Origin: Sphingobacteriales bacterium
GTDB lineage: Bacteria; Bacteroidota; Bacteroidia; Chitinophagales; CAIOSU01
Assembly: GCA_027483645.1 (NCBI GenBank)
Contig: JAIXUD010000021.1
Span: forward strand, 310,001-374,000
Length of the DNA stretch: 64,000 bases
Direction: 5' to 3'
The notes under the pieces are model-generated. The model was given only the letters and a program-made list of their open reading frames with translations, made no database searches and was not told the DNA's origin. The position numbers were made by a program, and so were the translations under genes. Within the stretch, counting starts at the first letter, position 1, and every line of letters starts with the position of its first letter. Below are positions 1 through 8,277 of this stretch, one piece after another.

Positions 1-1155
1 GAGGATAAAACCGGTGAACCTGCCAAGCATGTACTGCGATACCTTAAGAAAAATGCCGAGCTCTTTGAGCTTACTTCCCACGTGTTTCTAGAATCATCGC
101 TACACCAAGCAGAGTCTTTCCTTACTGGCAAAACGCTAAAAAGCGCGCTGCAACTCTATAAGCTCGATGCCTTTCGTACCATGCATAAGGCCAATAGTAG
201 CACGTTTAAAAATGAAAAAGTAGTACAACTTTTCGATAGGTACGCCACGTATAATGGCTCCGACCCATACTTGGCGCCTGCCACTTTGAACATGATAAGC
301 CACTTGGAGTTTAATACTGGCGCCTATTTCCCGAATGGCGGTATGCACCACATTACCAAGAGCTTGTTTGAGCTGGGTAAACGATTGGGCGTAACTTATA
401 GGTTCAACTCTTTAGTGAAGGGTATCATCGTGCAAGGCGGCAAAGCAACTGGCATCGAAACCGAAGATGGCATTATCCCCGCCGATGTGGTGGTGAGCAA
501 TATGGATGCCATCAATACTTATCGAAAACTATTGCCCAACGTAAAAGCGCCCGAACGCTCCTTATCGGAGCCGCGATCCACTTCGGGCATTGTGTTTTAT
601 TGGGGCATTAATAAATCGTTTGCCGAGTTGGGTTTGCACAACGTTTTCTTTTCTGCTGATTATAAGGAGGAGTTCAGGCACCTATCAGAACTTAAAGGTA
701 TTTACCACGACCCTACCATTTACCTCAACATATCTTCTAAAATGGCCCCAGCCGATGCACCCGAGGGGATGGAGAATTGGTTTGCCATGATAAACGTGCC
801 GCCCAATACCGGGCAAGATTGGGAAGCCTTGAAAGCCCAGGCTAGACGAGATGTAATAAAAAAGCTAAGCAAAATACTGAAAACCGATATAGAACCACTT
901 ATAATTGCTGAGGAGATATTAGACCCTGTTGTACTAGAGCGCCGCACCTCGTCTTTCCAAGGGGCCATATATGGCGGCAACAGCAATGGGCGCTTTGCCG
1001 CTTTCTTGAAACCGGCCAACTTCCATGCTAGCGTGCGCGGGTTGTACTTTTGTGGTGGTAGTGCCCACCCAGGTGGTGGTATACCGCTGTGCCTGTTATC
1101 TGCGCGCATTACTGCCGATTTAATCGCTAAAAGGGAGCCACGCCATGAAGCATAA
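1..1155 (+). CDS. crtD: CrtD-like carotenoid desaturase (phytoene desaturase family), 5'-truncated by window edge
   Basis: The reading frame is open from base 1, so the N-terminal FAD-binding Rossmann part lies outside the window; the visible part is the C-terminal ~384 residues of a ~490-residue enzyme. It shows the family's substrate-domain pattern (FPNGGMHHITKSL, then the C-terminal FCGGSAHPGGGIPLCLLSA block that closes the FAD site). It is clearly a paralogue of the full-length desaturase at 1787-3271. In Bacteroidota clusters the second desaturase beside a CruF hydratase is usually CrtD, which introduces the 3',4' double bond into 1'-hydroxy-gamma-carotene. CrtD rather than a second CrtI is therefore inferred from context. 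Its stop overlaps the next gene by 11 bases, indicating an operon. Confidence 0.8.
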   Translation, partial: EDKTGEPAKHVLRYLKKNAELFELTSHVFLESSLHQAESFLTGKTLKSALQLYKLDAFRTMHKANSSTFKNEKVVQLFDRYATYNGSDPYLAPATLNMISHLEFNTGAYFPNGGMHHITKSLFELGKRLGVTYRFNSLVKGIIVQGGKATGIETEDGIIPADVVVSNMDAINTYRKLLPNVKAPERSLSEPRSTSGIVFYWGINKSFAELGLHNVFFSADYKEEFRHLSELKGIYHDPTIYLNISSKMAPADAPEGMENWFAMINVPPNTGQDWEALKAQARRDVIKKLSKILKTDIEPLIIAEEILDPVVLERRTSSFQGAIYGGNSNGRFAAFLKPANFHASVRGLYFCGGSAHPGGGIPLCLLSARITADLIAKREPRHEA

Positions 1156-1777
1156 ATGGTTTACCCAGCGCAATGCCATCACTTTATTGGCCATAGTCTA
1201 TCTCGTAGGTATTTTGGGCTTTATATTGGCACCAGAAATATTTGAACACCTTACGCCTGTAAACCTTATCACCGCTGCATTGGTGGTATTTATGTTTCAT
1301 AAAAACTGGAGCGGTAAGTTCATTGCTTTTGCTATTACCGCAGCGCTTTGCGGCTTTTGGGTAGAATGGGCAGGGGTAAACACTGGTGTCATTTTCGGTG
1401 AATACGCATACGGTGGTGGCTTGGGTTGGAAACTATTCGAGATACCCCCGCTTATAGGGCTCAATTGGTTGCTATTGCTATATTGCTGCGGCACCATTGC
1501 CGATTTTGTTAAAGTGCCGTGGTGGGCGCAAGCGGCCATCGGTGCTGGCTTGATGATACTGCTAGATTATTTCATTGAGCCGTTCGCCATCCAATACGAT
1601 TTATGGGATTGGGCTGGGGGCACCATACCCTTACAAAACTTTGTATCGTGGTATATTGTTTCGCTGTTGCTACTCTTACCATTCCATTATTTTAGATTGG
1701 CGGAGCGCAACCGGGTAGCGGTGGCACTGTATATCCTCCAGCTTATTTTTTTCGCATCCCTGCTCCTATTCCTTTAA
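1145..1777 (+). CDS. cruF: CruF-like carotenoid 1',2'-hydratase (membrane protein)
   Basis: This 210-residue, very hydrophobic protein has about six to seven predicted membrane spans and resembles the DUF422/CruF family, whose members add water across the terminal 1',2' double bond of acyclic or monocyclic carotenoids. The conserved acidic/aromatic centre FWVEWAGVNTGVIFGEYAYG (about residues 74-93) and the later DYFIEPFAIQYDLWDW region (about 140-155) are typical. It starts at an ATG inside the 3' end of the upstream desaturase (11-base overlap) and is followed 9 bases later by crtI, so the three genes are probably co-transcribed and co-translated. The assignment is from family and context; substrate specificity is inferred. 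Confidence 0.75.
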   Translation: MKHKWFTQRNAITLLAIVYLVGILGFILAPEIFEHLTPVNLITAALVVFMFHKNWSGKFIAFAITAALCGFWVEWAGVNTGVIFGEYAYGGGLGWKLFEIPPLIGLNWLLLLYCCGTIADFVKVPWWAQAAIGAGLMILLDYFIEPFAIQYDLWDWAGGTIPLQNFVSWYIVSLLLLLPFHYFRLAERNRVAVALYILQLIFFASLLLFL

Positions 1778-1786
1778 AACATTGAA

Positions 1787-3271
1787 ATGAAAACGCCAAA
1801 AAAAGTAATAGTGATCGGTAGTGGTTTTGCTGGCATCAGCGCGGCGTGTAGCTTGGCACAAAAGGGCTACAAAGTAACCGTGCTAGAGAAGAATGAGTCG
1901 CCAGGCGGGCGTGCTTCCAGCTATCAAGAGGCAGGCTTTACTTTTGATATGGGCCCTAGCTGGTATTGGATGCCGGGTGTTTTCGAGACCTTTTTCCACC
2001 GCTTCGGCAGCTCTGTAGCCGCCCATTACGATTTAAAGAGGCTCGACCCAGGCTACCGGGTATTTTTTGGGAAAAAGGAGCATTATGATGTGCCAGCTTC
2101 CATGGAAGAAATGTATGCGCTGTTCGAAAAGTTGGAGCCTGGCAGTAGTGCCAATCTTACTCGTTTCCTAAAAGAAGCAAGCGAGAAGTACGATGCTGGT
2201 ATCAACGATTTTGTTTATCGCCCTGGGCTATCCATATTTGAGTTTGCCGACCCTAAGTTGCTCAGCAAACTATTCAAGCTGCAGCTTTTTACCTCGGTAA
2301 GGAAGCACGTTTATAGCCTATTTAAAAATGACCGCCTTCGCAAGTTGCTGGAGTTCCCGGTGTACTTTCTGGGTGCATTGCCGCAAAACACCCCAGCCCT
2401 GTATACCCTGATGAACTATGCCGACCTGCAACTTGGCACCTGGTACCCTATGGGCGGCATGTATAAGATTGTGGAAGGTATGGTGAACGTGGCGGAATCA
2501 TTGGGGGTGGAATTCATATACAACCAAGAGGTAACCGAATTGAAGCCTATTGATGGCATAATTACTACAGTTGTAACCGCCAATGCTACCTACGAAGCGG
2601 ATATTGTAGTGGGTGCCGCCGATTACCACCATGTGGAGCAAAAGCTGCTGCCAGCGCCCTACAGACAATATGATGAGGCATATTGGAACAAGCGGGTGAT
2701 GGCGCCTTCATCGCTGATTTATTACCTTGGTATCGATAAAAAATTGAACAACCTTCAGCATCACAACCTGTTCTTTGATGCCTCGTTTGAACAGTTTGGC
2801 GATGAGATATACACCACGCCCCGTTGGCCAGAGAAACCGCTCTTTTATGTGTGCGCACCATCTGTTACAGATAGCTCTGTAGCACCCGAAGGCAAGGAAA
2901 ACCTGTTTATCCTTATCCCCTTGGCACCCGGTATGGAGGATACAGAAGTGCTGCGCGAGAAGTGTTACACCCAAGTAATGGAACGGCTAGAGAACCTCAC
3001 CGGCCAATCTATTGCGCCGCACGTTATCTATAAAAAAAGTTTTGCCATCAACGATTTTAAAGAGCGTTACAATTCCTTTAAAGGCAACGCCTATGGTTTG
3101 GCCAACACCTTAATGCAAACCGCCGTTTTCAAGCCAAGCTTAAAAAGTAAGAAGGTGAAAAACCTATTTTACACCGGGCAACTAACAGTACCCGGCCCCG
3201 GTGTGCCACCGTCCATTATTTCGGGGTTTGTGGTGGCTGATGAGATAGATAAAAGACAGAAGAAGGGCTAA
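1787..3271 (+). CDS. crtI: Phytoene desaturase CrtI
   Basis: A 494-residue FAD-dependent carotenoid desaturase of usual length. It has the N-terminal dinucleotide-binding motif VIVIGSGFAGISAACSLA (residues 7-24), the following EKNESPGGRASSY and FDMGPSWYW blocks, and the C-terminal FYTGQLTVPGPGVPPSIISG signature, all characteristic of bacterial CrtI. The family converts 15-cis-phytoene to lycopene in several steps at the membrane. It is the third gene of the crtD-cruF-crtI run. Phytoene synthase and the cyclase are not adjacent but about 42 kb away at 45393-46953. A short inverted repeat (ATTAATG/CATTAAT, 3271-3290) sits on the stop codon; I see no strong terminator. Confidence 0.92.
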   Translation: MKTPKKVIVIGSGFAGISAACSLAQKGYKVTVLEKNESPGGRASSYQEAGFTFDMGPSWYWMPGVFETFFHRFGSSVAAHYDLKRLDPGYRVFFGKKEHYDVPASMEEMYALFEKLEPGSSANLTRFLKEASEKYDAGINDFVYRPGLSIFEFADPKLLSKLFKLQLFTSVRKHVYSLFKNDRLRKLLEFPVYFLGALPQNTPALYTLMNYADLQLGTWYPMGGMYKIVEGMVNVAESLGVEFIYNQEVTELKPIDGIITTVVTANATYEADIVVGAADYHHVEQKLLPAPYRQYDEAYWNKRVMAPSSLIYYLGIDKKLNNLQHHNLFFDASFEQFGDEIYTTPRWPEKPLFYVCAPSVTDSSVAPEGKENLFILIPLAPGMEDTEVLREKCYTQVMERLENLTGQSIAPHVIYKKSFAINDFKERYNSFKGNAYGLANTLMQTAVFKPSLKSKKVKNLFYTGQLTVPGPGVPPSIISGFVVADEIDKRQKKG

Positions 3272-3386
3272 TTAATGCGAAAACATTAATGCCTACTTAA
3301 AACCCTCTCCCATACAGGTGACAAAGCTTAACCATACTCAAATACCCACGCACATTCCATAACTTAGTATTGAAATACGAAACGGC

Positions 3387-3776
3387 ATGCGTGATAACGG
3401 GTTGAGTATCGCAATAAGCATATTTATTGCTTCCGTCTGGTTGATTAACGGGCTATTTTGCAAGGTATTGAACCTGGTGCCCCGCCACCGCCAAATTGTA
3501 TCCGAAATATTGGGCGAGGAATATGCACCGCTATTTACCACGCTCATCGGTTTTGCGGAGATTGGGATGGCCGTTTGGATTTTCACTGGCTGGTGGCCGC
3601 GCCTCACCGCTGCTGCGCAAATCACAATTATCGCCACCATGAATATCCTAGAGTTTATCTTGGTACCTGATTTGTTGCTTTGGGGCCACGCCAATTCCTT
3701 GTTCGCCTTGCTGTTTATCCTGCTAATTGGTTATCATGGGTTTTATTTGAAGCCATCCTTAAAACCCGTAGTGTAA
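3387..3776 (+). CDS. DoxX-like small membrane protein
   Basis: A 129-residue protein with four predicted membrane spans, matching the DoxX_3-like pattern (IASVWLINGLFCKVLN near residues 14-29, then GFAEIGMAVWIFTGWWPRLTA). Members of this group are integral membrane proteins of largely unknown function. It heads a compact run: its TAA stop shares one base with the ATG of the next gene (TAATG at 3774-3778), which suggests translational coupling. It follows crtI after a 115-base gap, so co-transcription with the carotenoid genes is possible but not shown. Confidence 0.65.
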   Translation: MRDNGLSIAISIFIASVWLINGLFCKVLNLVPRHRQIVSEILGEEYAPLFTTLIGFAEIGMAVWIFTGWWPRLTAAAQITIIATMNILEFILVPDLLLWGHANSLFALLFILLIGYHGFYLKPSLKPVV

Positions 3777-4519
3777 TGTTGGACTTCCTCAAAAACCATC
3801 CTTTTGCTGTGGCGGCCCATTTCGAGCAGTCGGTAGTGCTTACATTTGCCGTACCGAAGGAGCAGGTGCAATACTTGATACCCGAGTGCCTGCAACTAGA
3901 TACCTATCAAGACCGATACGCTTTCGTTGCCATTGCGATGGTACAAACTAAAGGACTACGCCCCAAAGGGTTACCGCAGTTTATGGGCAATGACTTCTTT
4001 TTGATTGGCTACCGGGTGTTCGTAAAGTACATCAACAATAAAGGTAAGCGGCTGCGTGGACTGTACATATTGAAATCGGAGACGGACAAGAAGAAGATGG
4101 AACTGCTGGGCAACATCTTTACCCATTACAACTATACCACTACCGATATTGCCGAACGCACCGAAGGCGAGCATACTCACATCAAATCCATCGCTTCCGA
4201 TTTTGAGATTGATTGGCAGCGACTAAAGGAAGAAGATGCTACCATACCAGCAGGCTCCCCATTTACAGAGTGGGCCGATGCACGGCGGTTCTCTGGTCCT
4301 TTGCCATTTACCTTTACTTACAACCAACCTAAAAAGGAAGTATTGATTATTGAGGGCGTACGTGAGAAGTGGAAGCCACAACCCATCAAAATCAATAACT
4401 TCCATATACCTTTCTTGGAAAAGTTAGGCTTAACTGACGCCAAGCTGGCAAGCGCTTTTGTAGTAGAAGACATACCATACTATTGGAAAAAAGGGAGGAT
4501 AGAGACATGGCAAGGATGA
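3776..4519 (+). CDS. DUF2071 family protein (acetoacetate decarboxylase-like fold)
   Basis: The ATG at 3776 overlaps the upstream stop by one base and gives a 247-residue protein beginning MLDFLKNHPFAVAAHFEQS. The open frame extends further upstream, but that part only repeats the preceding gene's DNA out of frame. The protein resembles the DUF2071/YqjF group (opening region with PEECLQLD-like and LTFAVPKEQVQYLIPE elements, central FFLIGYRVFVKYIN, later SPFTEWADARRFSGPLPFTF). These families are thought to adopt an acetoacetate-decarboxylase-like fold; no reaction is established for this clade. The next gene starts 13 bases before its stop. I cannot assign a substrate. Confidence 0.6.
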   Translation: MLDFLKNHPFAVAAHFEQSVVLTFAVPKEQVQYLIPECLQLDTYQDRYAFVAIAMVQTKGLRPKGLPQFMGNDFFLIGYRVFVKYINNKGKRLRGLYILKSETDKKKMELLGNIFTHYNYTTTDIAERTEGEHTHIKSIASDFEIDWQRLKEEDATIPAGSPFTEWADARRFSGPLPFTFTYNQPKKEVLIIEGVREKWKPQPIKINNFHIPFLEKLGLTDAKLASAFVVEDIPYYWKKGRIETWQG

Positions 4520-5271
4520 GAACGCCGTTTCAAGGATTGTGGAACGTGGTGCGGTTTAATTGGCACTTTTATGTGCTGGCACTAGTGGTTGTTGCTGTGC
4601 TGGCATTGGGAGCATTATTTTCTGACGGCTGGCTGCAGCTAGCGCTATTAATATCAATAATTGGCGCTTCGGTTTTAACGCTTACTTCGCTAATCGTTAC
4701 TTATTGGGTGTACGATATGTCTAATCTGTACAGCTTGGATTGGCTGGATAAAGTGATTGATGACAAGCCAAACCACATAGTAAATATCAACGCTGGTTTT
4801 GATGAAACCAGTGGCCTGCTGCAAGCCAAGTACCCGACTGCTAAGTTAACCGTATTGGATTTTTATGATCCTGTAAAACATACCGAGGTATCCATCAAGC
4901 GGGCACGCAAAGCATATCCGCCATATGCAGGTACTGTTACCGTGGCTACTTCCCTCCTACCCTTGACCGATGATTCGGTGGACGACTTTCTCGGAATCCT
5001 AGCCATACATGAAATAAGGGATGAGACTGAGCGAATTGATTTCCTAAAGGAAGCATATCGCATATTAAAGCCCAACGGCCAAATCATCATTACCGAGCAC
5101 TTGCGCGATACAGCCAATTTTATGGCGTACAATATGGGCGCTTTCCACTTTCACCCCAAAGCTACTTGGCTCCGGGCTTTTTTGGCTGCAGGCTTTATCA
5201 TAGAGCAAGAAACAAAGATTACCCCCTTTATTTCCACCTTTATCCTCCGTAAAAATGGAACTACATCTTAA
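4507..5271 (+). CDS. Membrane-anchored class I SAM methyltransferase
   Basis: The start is placed at the ATG at 4507 because a clear GGGAGGA sits 7 bases upstream (4493-4499), rare in this genome; an in-frame TTG at 4483 is less likely. The 254-residue product has two N-terminal membrane spans (about residues 20-65) followed by a methyltransferase domain. The usual glycine-rich SAM loop is degenerate (IVNINAGFDETSGLL), but LTVLDFYDP (motif II) and the post-IV region AYRILKPNGQIIITEHL are clear. It overlaps its neighbours on both sides (13 and 17 bases). Substrate unknown; a lipid-soluble substrate would fit the membrane anchor, which is inference. Confidence 0.65.
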   Translation: MARMRTPFQGLWNVVRFNWHFYVLALVVVAVLALGALFSDGWLQLALLISIIGASVLTLTSLIVTYWVYDMSNLYSLDWLDKVIDDKPNHIVNINAGFDETSGLLQAKYPTAKLTVLDFYDPVKHTEVSIKRARKAYPPYAGTVTVATSLLPLTDDSVDDFLGILAIHEIRDETERIDFLKEAYRILKPNGQIIITEHLRDTANFMAYNMGAFHFHPKATWLRAFLAAGFIIEQETKITPFISTFILRKNGTTS

Positions 5272-5650
5272 GGTTATTGGCGTTATGCTAGTGGTGCTGG
5301 CATTGGTACACGTTATCTTCCCGCGCTATTTCGATTGGAAGGTGCAGCTTAGTGGCCTTAGCCTTATCAACCGTCAATTGATGTACGTACACACCTTCTT
5401 TATTGGGTTGGTGGTATTGCTTATGGGCGTGCTCTGTTTTACTTCTGCTACCGAAATAATCGAGACACCCTTGGGCAGAAAGATTGCCCTTGGTTTAGCC
5501 ATCTTCTGGATGGCACGGTTGATTACGCAGTTCTTCGGCTACTCATCAGAGCTTTGGAAAGGCAAGCCTTTCGAAACCACCGTGCATGTGCTGTTTACTT
5601 TTTTGTGGGTGTATTTGAGCGGGGTGTTTGGGTGGGTGGCTTTGATGTAA
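5255..5650 (+). CDS. Small four-span membrane protein, unknown function
   Basis: A 131-residue protein that is almost entirely hydrophobic, with four predicted spans (about residues 5-21, 48-66, 75-92, 112-130). It begins at an ATG 17 bases inside the methyltransferase gene, so it belongs to the same overlapping run that starts at 3387. I do not recognise a named family with confidence. The tight coupling suggests a role with the methyltransferase and the DoxX-like and DUF2071 proteins. It is followed by a 350-base gap holding nested inverted repeats and the dnaK terminator. Confidence 0.6.
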   Translation: MELHLKVIGVMLVVLALVHVIFPRYFDWKVQLSGLSLINRQLMYVHTFFIGLVVLLMGVLCFTSATEIIETPLGRKIALGLAIFWMARLITQFFGYSSELWKGKPFETTVHVLFTFLWVYLSGVFGWVALM

Positions 5651-5669
5651 GACCTCATTTTCCGAGGAT

Positions 5670-5917
5670 GCGGTCAGACGGCTACGGTCCCACGGGTATT
5701 GTGTTCCAAAATGTAGTGGCTTGAATTCGAATAGGCGTCCGACCGCTATTAACCGACCGGTCTCGGCAACAAGCATGTTTTTAGCTGCAAATAATTTACA
5801 ACACGGTAATCGGGTCATCTTGGGCTTCCTCACACTAGCGGTCGGACGCCCTTTCCGAATATAACAATCCCTAACAGCATATTTACAACTCGCACCATGG
5901 TAGTCGTCTGACCGCCT
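5670..5917. repeat. Nested inverted-repeat element, GTCnGAC family, copy 1
   Basis: Two inverted repeats lie one inside the other. The outer arms are GCGGTCAGACGGCTA (5670-5684) and TAGTCGTCTGACCGC (5903-5917), with one mismatch. The inner arms are GGCGTCCGACCGCTA (5734-5748) and TAGCGGTCGGACGCC (5836-5850), a perfect 15-bp pair. No convincing reading frame lies inside. A second element with the same order of motifs is at 22110-22297. It fills most of the gap between the convergent gene at 5255 and dnaK. Confidence 0.75.
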
Positions 5918-5947
5918 GGGACACCCCATATTCTGTCACAAAAAACA

Positions 5948-5977
5948 AACGGGGCCCCGCTTTCGCAAGGCCCCGTT
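5948..5977 (-). terminator. Rho-independent terminator of dnaK
   Basis: A 9-bp perfect inverted repeat AACGGGGCC/GGCCCCGTT (5948-5956 and 5969-5977) lies 28 bases past the dnaK stop. Read on the minus strand it is followed by a T-rich stretch (TTTGTTTTTT), the classic intrinsic-terminator arrangement. Confidence 0.85.
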
Positions 5978-6004
5978 CCTAATTTACTAACTTCCTAAAT
6001 TCGC

Positions 6005-7939
6005 TTACTTCTTGTCGCTTACTTCCTCAAACTCCACATCGGTTACGTCGCCTTGTTGCGCGCCGCCTTGTGGGCCTTCGGCTTGTCCGTCATTAGGGGC
6101 ACCAGCTTGCTCGCCTGCAGCACCGCCTTGTTGGGCGTTGTAAAGGTCTTGCGAAGCGCTGTTCCAAGCATCATTCAGCTTTTGGGTAAGGCTATCAATC
6201 TGTTCGATATCCTTCGATTCGATAGCGGCACGAAGTTCCTTAGCGGCTTCTTCGATTACGGCTTTCTTCTCAGCTGGCAACTTATCACCAAACTCCTTCA
6301 ATTGCTTATCCGTTTGGAAAACCAATGAATCGGCTTGGTTCAGCTTCTCCACACGCTCGCGCTCTTTGCGGTCAGCTTCCTCGTTCACCTTGGCTTCGGC
6401 ACGCATCTTTTCAATCTCCTCCTTGCTCAGGTTGGTAGCGGTGGCAGCATCAATCTTGATGGATTGCTTTTTGCCAGTACCTTTATCCACTGCGCTTACT
6501 TCCACCAAGCCATCGGCATTGATGTCGAAGGTCACCTCAATTTGTGGCACGCCGCGTTGGGCTGAAGGAATATCGGTCAAGTGGAAACGGCCAATGGTAC
6601 GGTTGTCCCTTGCCATGCCGCGCTCGCCTTGCAATACGTGTATCTCTACACTCGTTTGCCCATCGGCAGCGGTGGTAAAGCTCTGGCTCTCTTTCTTAGG
6701 AATAGTAGCGTTCGCCTCGATTAGCTTAGTCATTACGCCGCCCATGGTTTCAATACCTAAAGAAAGTGGCGTTACGTCCAACAATACGATATCTTGGTTC
6801 ACGTCGCCGCTCATGATACCGCCTTGTATGGCAGCACCAACTGCAACTACTTCATCGGGGTTCACACCTTTAGAAGGTTTTTTGCCGAAGAATTTCTCTA
6901 CTACTTCTTGGATTTTAGGAATACGGGTACTACCGCCTACCAAAATCACTTCATCAATATCCGATGTTTTCAAACCGGCACCTTCCAATGCTTTGCGGCA
7001 AGGGCCAAGGGTGCGCTCTACTAGCACATCAACCAACGATTCGAATTTCGCACGGCTCAATTTCTTTACCAAGTGCTTAGGCACACCGTCAACAGCCGTT
7101 ACATATGGCAAGTTGATTTCGGTTTCGGTGCTACCAGAAAGCTCGATTTTAGCTTTCTCAGCAGCTTCTTTCAAGCGCTGCAAAGCCATAGGGTCTTTAC
7201 GCAGGTCGATATTCTCGTCGCGCTTAAACTCGTCGGCCAACCAATCGATGATAATCTGGTCAAAGTCATCACCACCCAAGTGTGAGTCACCGCTGGTAGA
7301 GTGTACTTCGAATACACCGCCACCCAACTCCAGGATAGATACGTCGAAAGTACCACCACCCAAATCGAATACGGCAATCTTCATATCCTTTTGCGCCTTG
7401 TCAAAACCGTATGCCAATGCGGCAGCGGTAGGCTCGTTGATGATACGCTTCACGGTTAAGCCAGCAATTTGTCCAGCCTCTTTAGTGGCTTGGCGTTGGC
7501 TATCGTTAAAATATGCCGGTACAGTAATAACCGCTTCGGTAACATCCTGGCCCAGGTAATCTTCGGCCACTTTTTTCATCTTCTGCAATATCATCGCAGA
7601 TATCTCTTGGGCAGTATACATACGGCCATCGATATCTACTTTCACGGTATCGTTATCACCTTTAATAGCTTTGTAGGCTACGCGCATAGCTTCTTTCTCC
7701 ACTTCGCTGTAGCGGTGGCCCATGAAACGCTTGATGGACGATACGGTGCGGGTTGGGTTGGTAATAGCTTGGCGCTTAGCCGAATCGCCAATTTTGCGTT
7801 CGCCGTTATCCAAAAATGCCACTACCGATGGGGTAGTTCTCCTACCCTCTTCGTTCTGTATTACCACGGGTTCGTTGCCTTCTATTACAGATACGCAACT
7901 GTTGGTGGTACCTAGGTCAATTCCAATAATTTTTCCCAT
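6005..7939 (-). CDS. dnaK: Molecular chaperone DnaK (Hsp70)
   Basis: A 644-residue Hsp70 of normal length. The N-terminal ATPase domain opens with [17 protein letters not shown] and contains the phosphate-2 loop [18 protein letters not shown] and the adenosine motif [14 protein letters not shown]. The substrate-binding domain follows ([20 protein letters not shown]). The C-terminal lid ends in a Gly/Gln-rich linker and the acidic tail [14 protein letters not shown]. It binds unfolded segments of client proteins in the cytoplasm in an ATP cycle with DnaJ and GrpE; neither partner gene is adjacent here. I looked upstream for a CIRCE operator and found none. It has its own terminator and appears monocistronic. 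Confidence 0.98.
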   Translation of the reverse strand: MGKIIGIDLGTTNSCVSVIEGNEPVVIQNEEGRRTTPSVVAFLDNGERKIGDSAKRQAITNPTRTVSSIKRFMGHRYSEVEKEAMRVAYKAIKGDNDTVKVDIDGRMYTAQEISAMILQKMKKVAEDYLGQDVTEAVITVPAYFNDSQRQATKEAGQIAGLTVKRIINEPTAAALAYGFDKAQKDMKIAVFDLGGGTFDVSILELGGGVFEVHSTSGDSHLGGDDFDQIIIDWLADEFKRDENIDLRKDPMALQRLKEAAEKAKIELSGSTETEINLPYVTAVDGVPKHLVKKLSRAKFESLVDVLVERTLGPCRKALEGAGLKTSDIDEVILVGGSTRIPKIQEVVEKFFGKKPSKGVNPDEVVAVGAAIQGGIMSGDVNQDIVLLDVTPLSLGIETMGGVMTKLIEANATIPKKESQSFTTAADGQTSVEIHVLQGERGMARDNRTIGRFHLTDIPSAQRGVPQIEVTFDINADGLVEVSAVDKGTGKKQSIKIDAATATNLSKEEIEKMRAEAKVNEEADRKERERVEKLNQADSLVFQTDKQLKEFGDKLPAEKKAVIEEAAKELRAAIESKDIEQIDSLTQKLNDAWNSASQDLYNAQQGGAAGEQAGAPNDGQAEGPQGGAQQGDVTDVEFEEVSDKK

Positions 7940-8100
7940 TACTAAGGTTTATGTTTTTTGTTTAATCAGGTTCGTACTTGCCTTTTGTCAATAAACATAC
8001 CAGTACGCCCAGCGTGACAGTAATGCAGCTAAATAGTATAAAATGACACGCTACCGCCCATATTAGTGGCAGAAAGTGGTGACAAAATGGCGTGAATATC

Positions 8101-8277
8101 AAGACGCAAGACACAAGACGCAAGACACAAGATGCAAGACACAAGATGCAAGATGCAAGACACAAGACATAAAATAATACCCTTAATGCCTTTTAAACAT
8201 TAAGGGTATATTTTCTAAATATTCCTTGCAAAAGCCTTTTTGAAGCAATCTTGTGTCTTGGGTCTAGCGTCTTGTCT
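8101..8277. repeat. Heptamer tandem arrays (AAGACRC type) in inverted arrangement
   Basis: Ten consecutive 7-bp units run from 8101 to 8170 (AAGACGC, AAGACAC, AAGATGC and variants, no spacing irregularity). Four units of the reverse-complement type (CTTGTGT, CTTGGGT, CTAGCGT, CTTGTCT) run from 8250 to 8277 and stop at the base before the next gene's stop codon. A hairpin at 8177-8209 lies between the arms. Further units of the same heptamer occur at 16474-16504. Confidence 0.85.
8177..8209 (-). terminator. Stem-loop, probable terminator of the lipoprotein gene
   Basis: A 12-bp perfect inverted repeat ATACCCTTAATG/CATTAAGGGTAT with a 9-base loop lies about 70 bases past the stop of the minus-strand gene at 8278. 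The bases that follow on the minus strand are T-rich (TATTTTATG), so it can act as an intrinsic terminator, though the run is not a clean T-tract. Confidence 0.55.

Noticed and set aside
6366-7559. A 397-codon open frame on the plus strand opposite dnaK
   Set aside because: It is antisense to the well-conserved dnaK frame, has Ser/Pro/Thr-rich composition typical of shadow frames and no recognisable domain.
7940-8100. CIRCE operator or sigma-32-type promoter for dnaK
   Set aside because: No TTAGCACTC-N9-GAGTGCTAA pattern; a TTGACA on the minus strand (7991-7986) lacks a credible -10 partner.
7962-8165. A 67-codon minus-strand frame upstream of dnaK
   Set aside because: Most of it is a translation of the AAGACRC heptamer array; the period-7 pattern explains the open frame.
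8101-8170. CRISPR array
   Set aside because: Units are contiguous 7-mers without spacers, and no cas genes are present.
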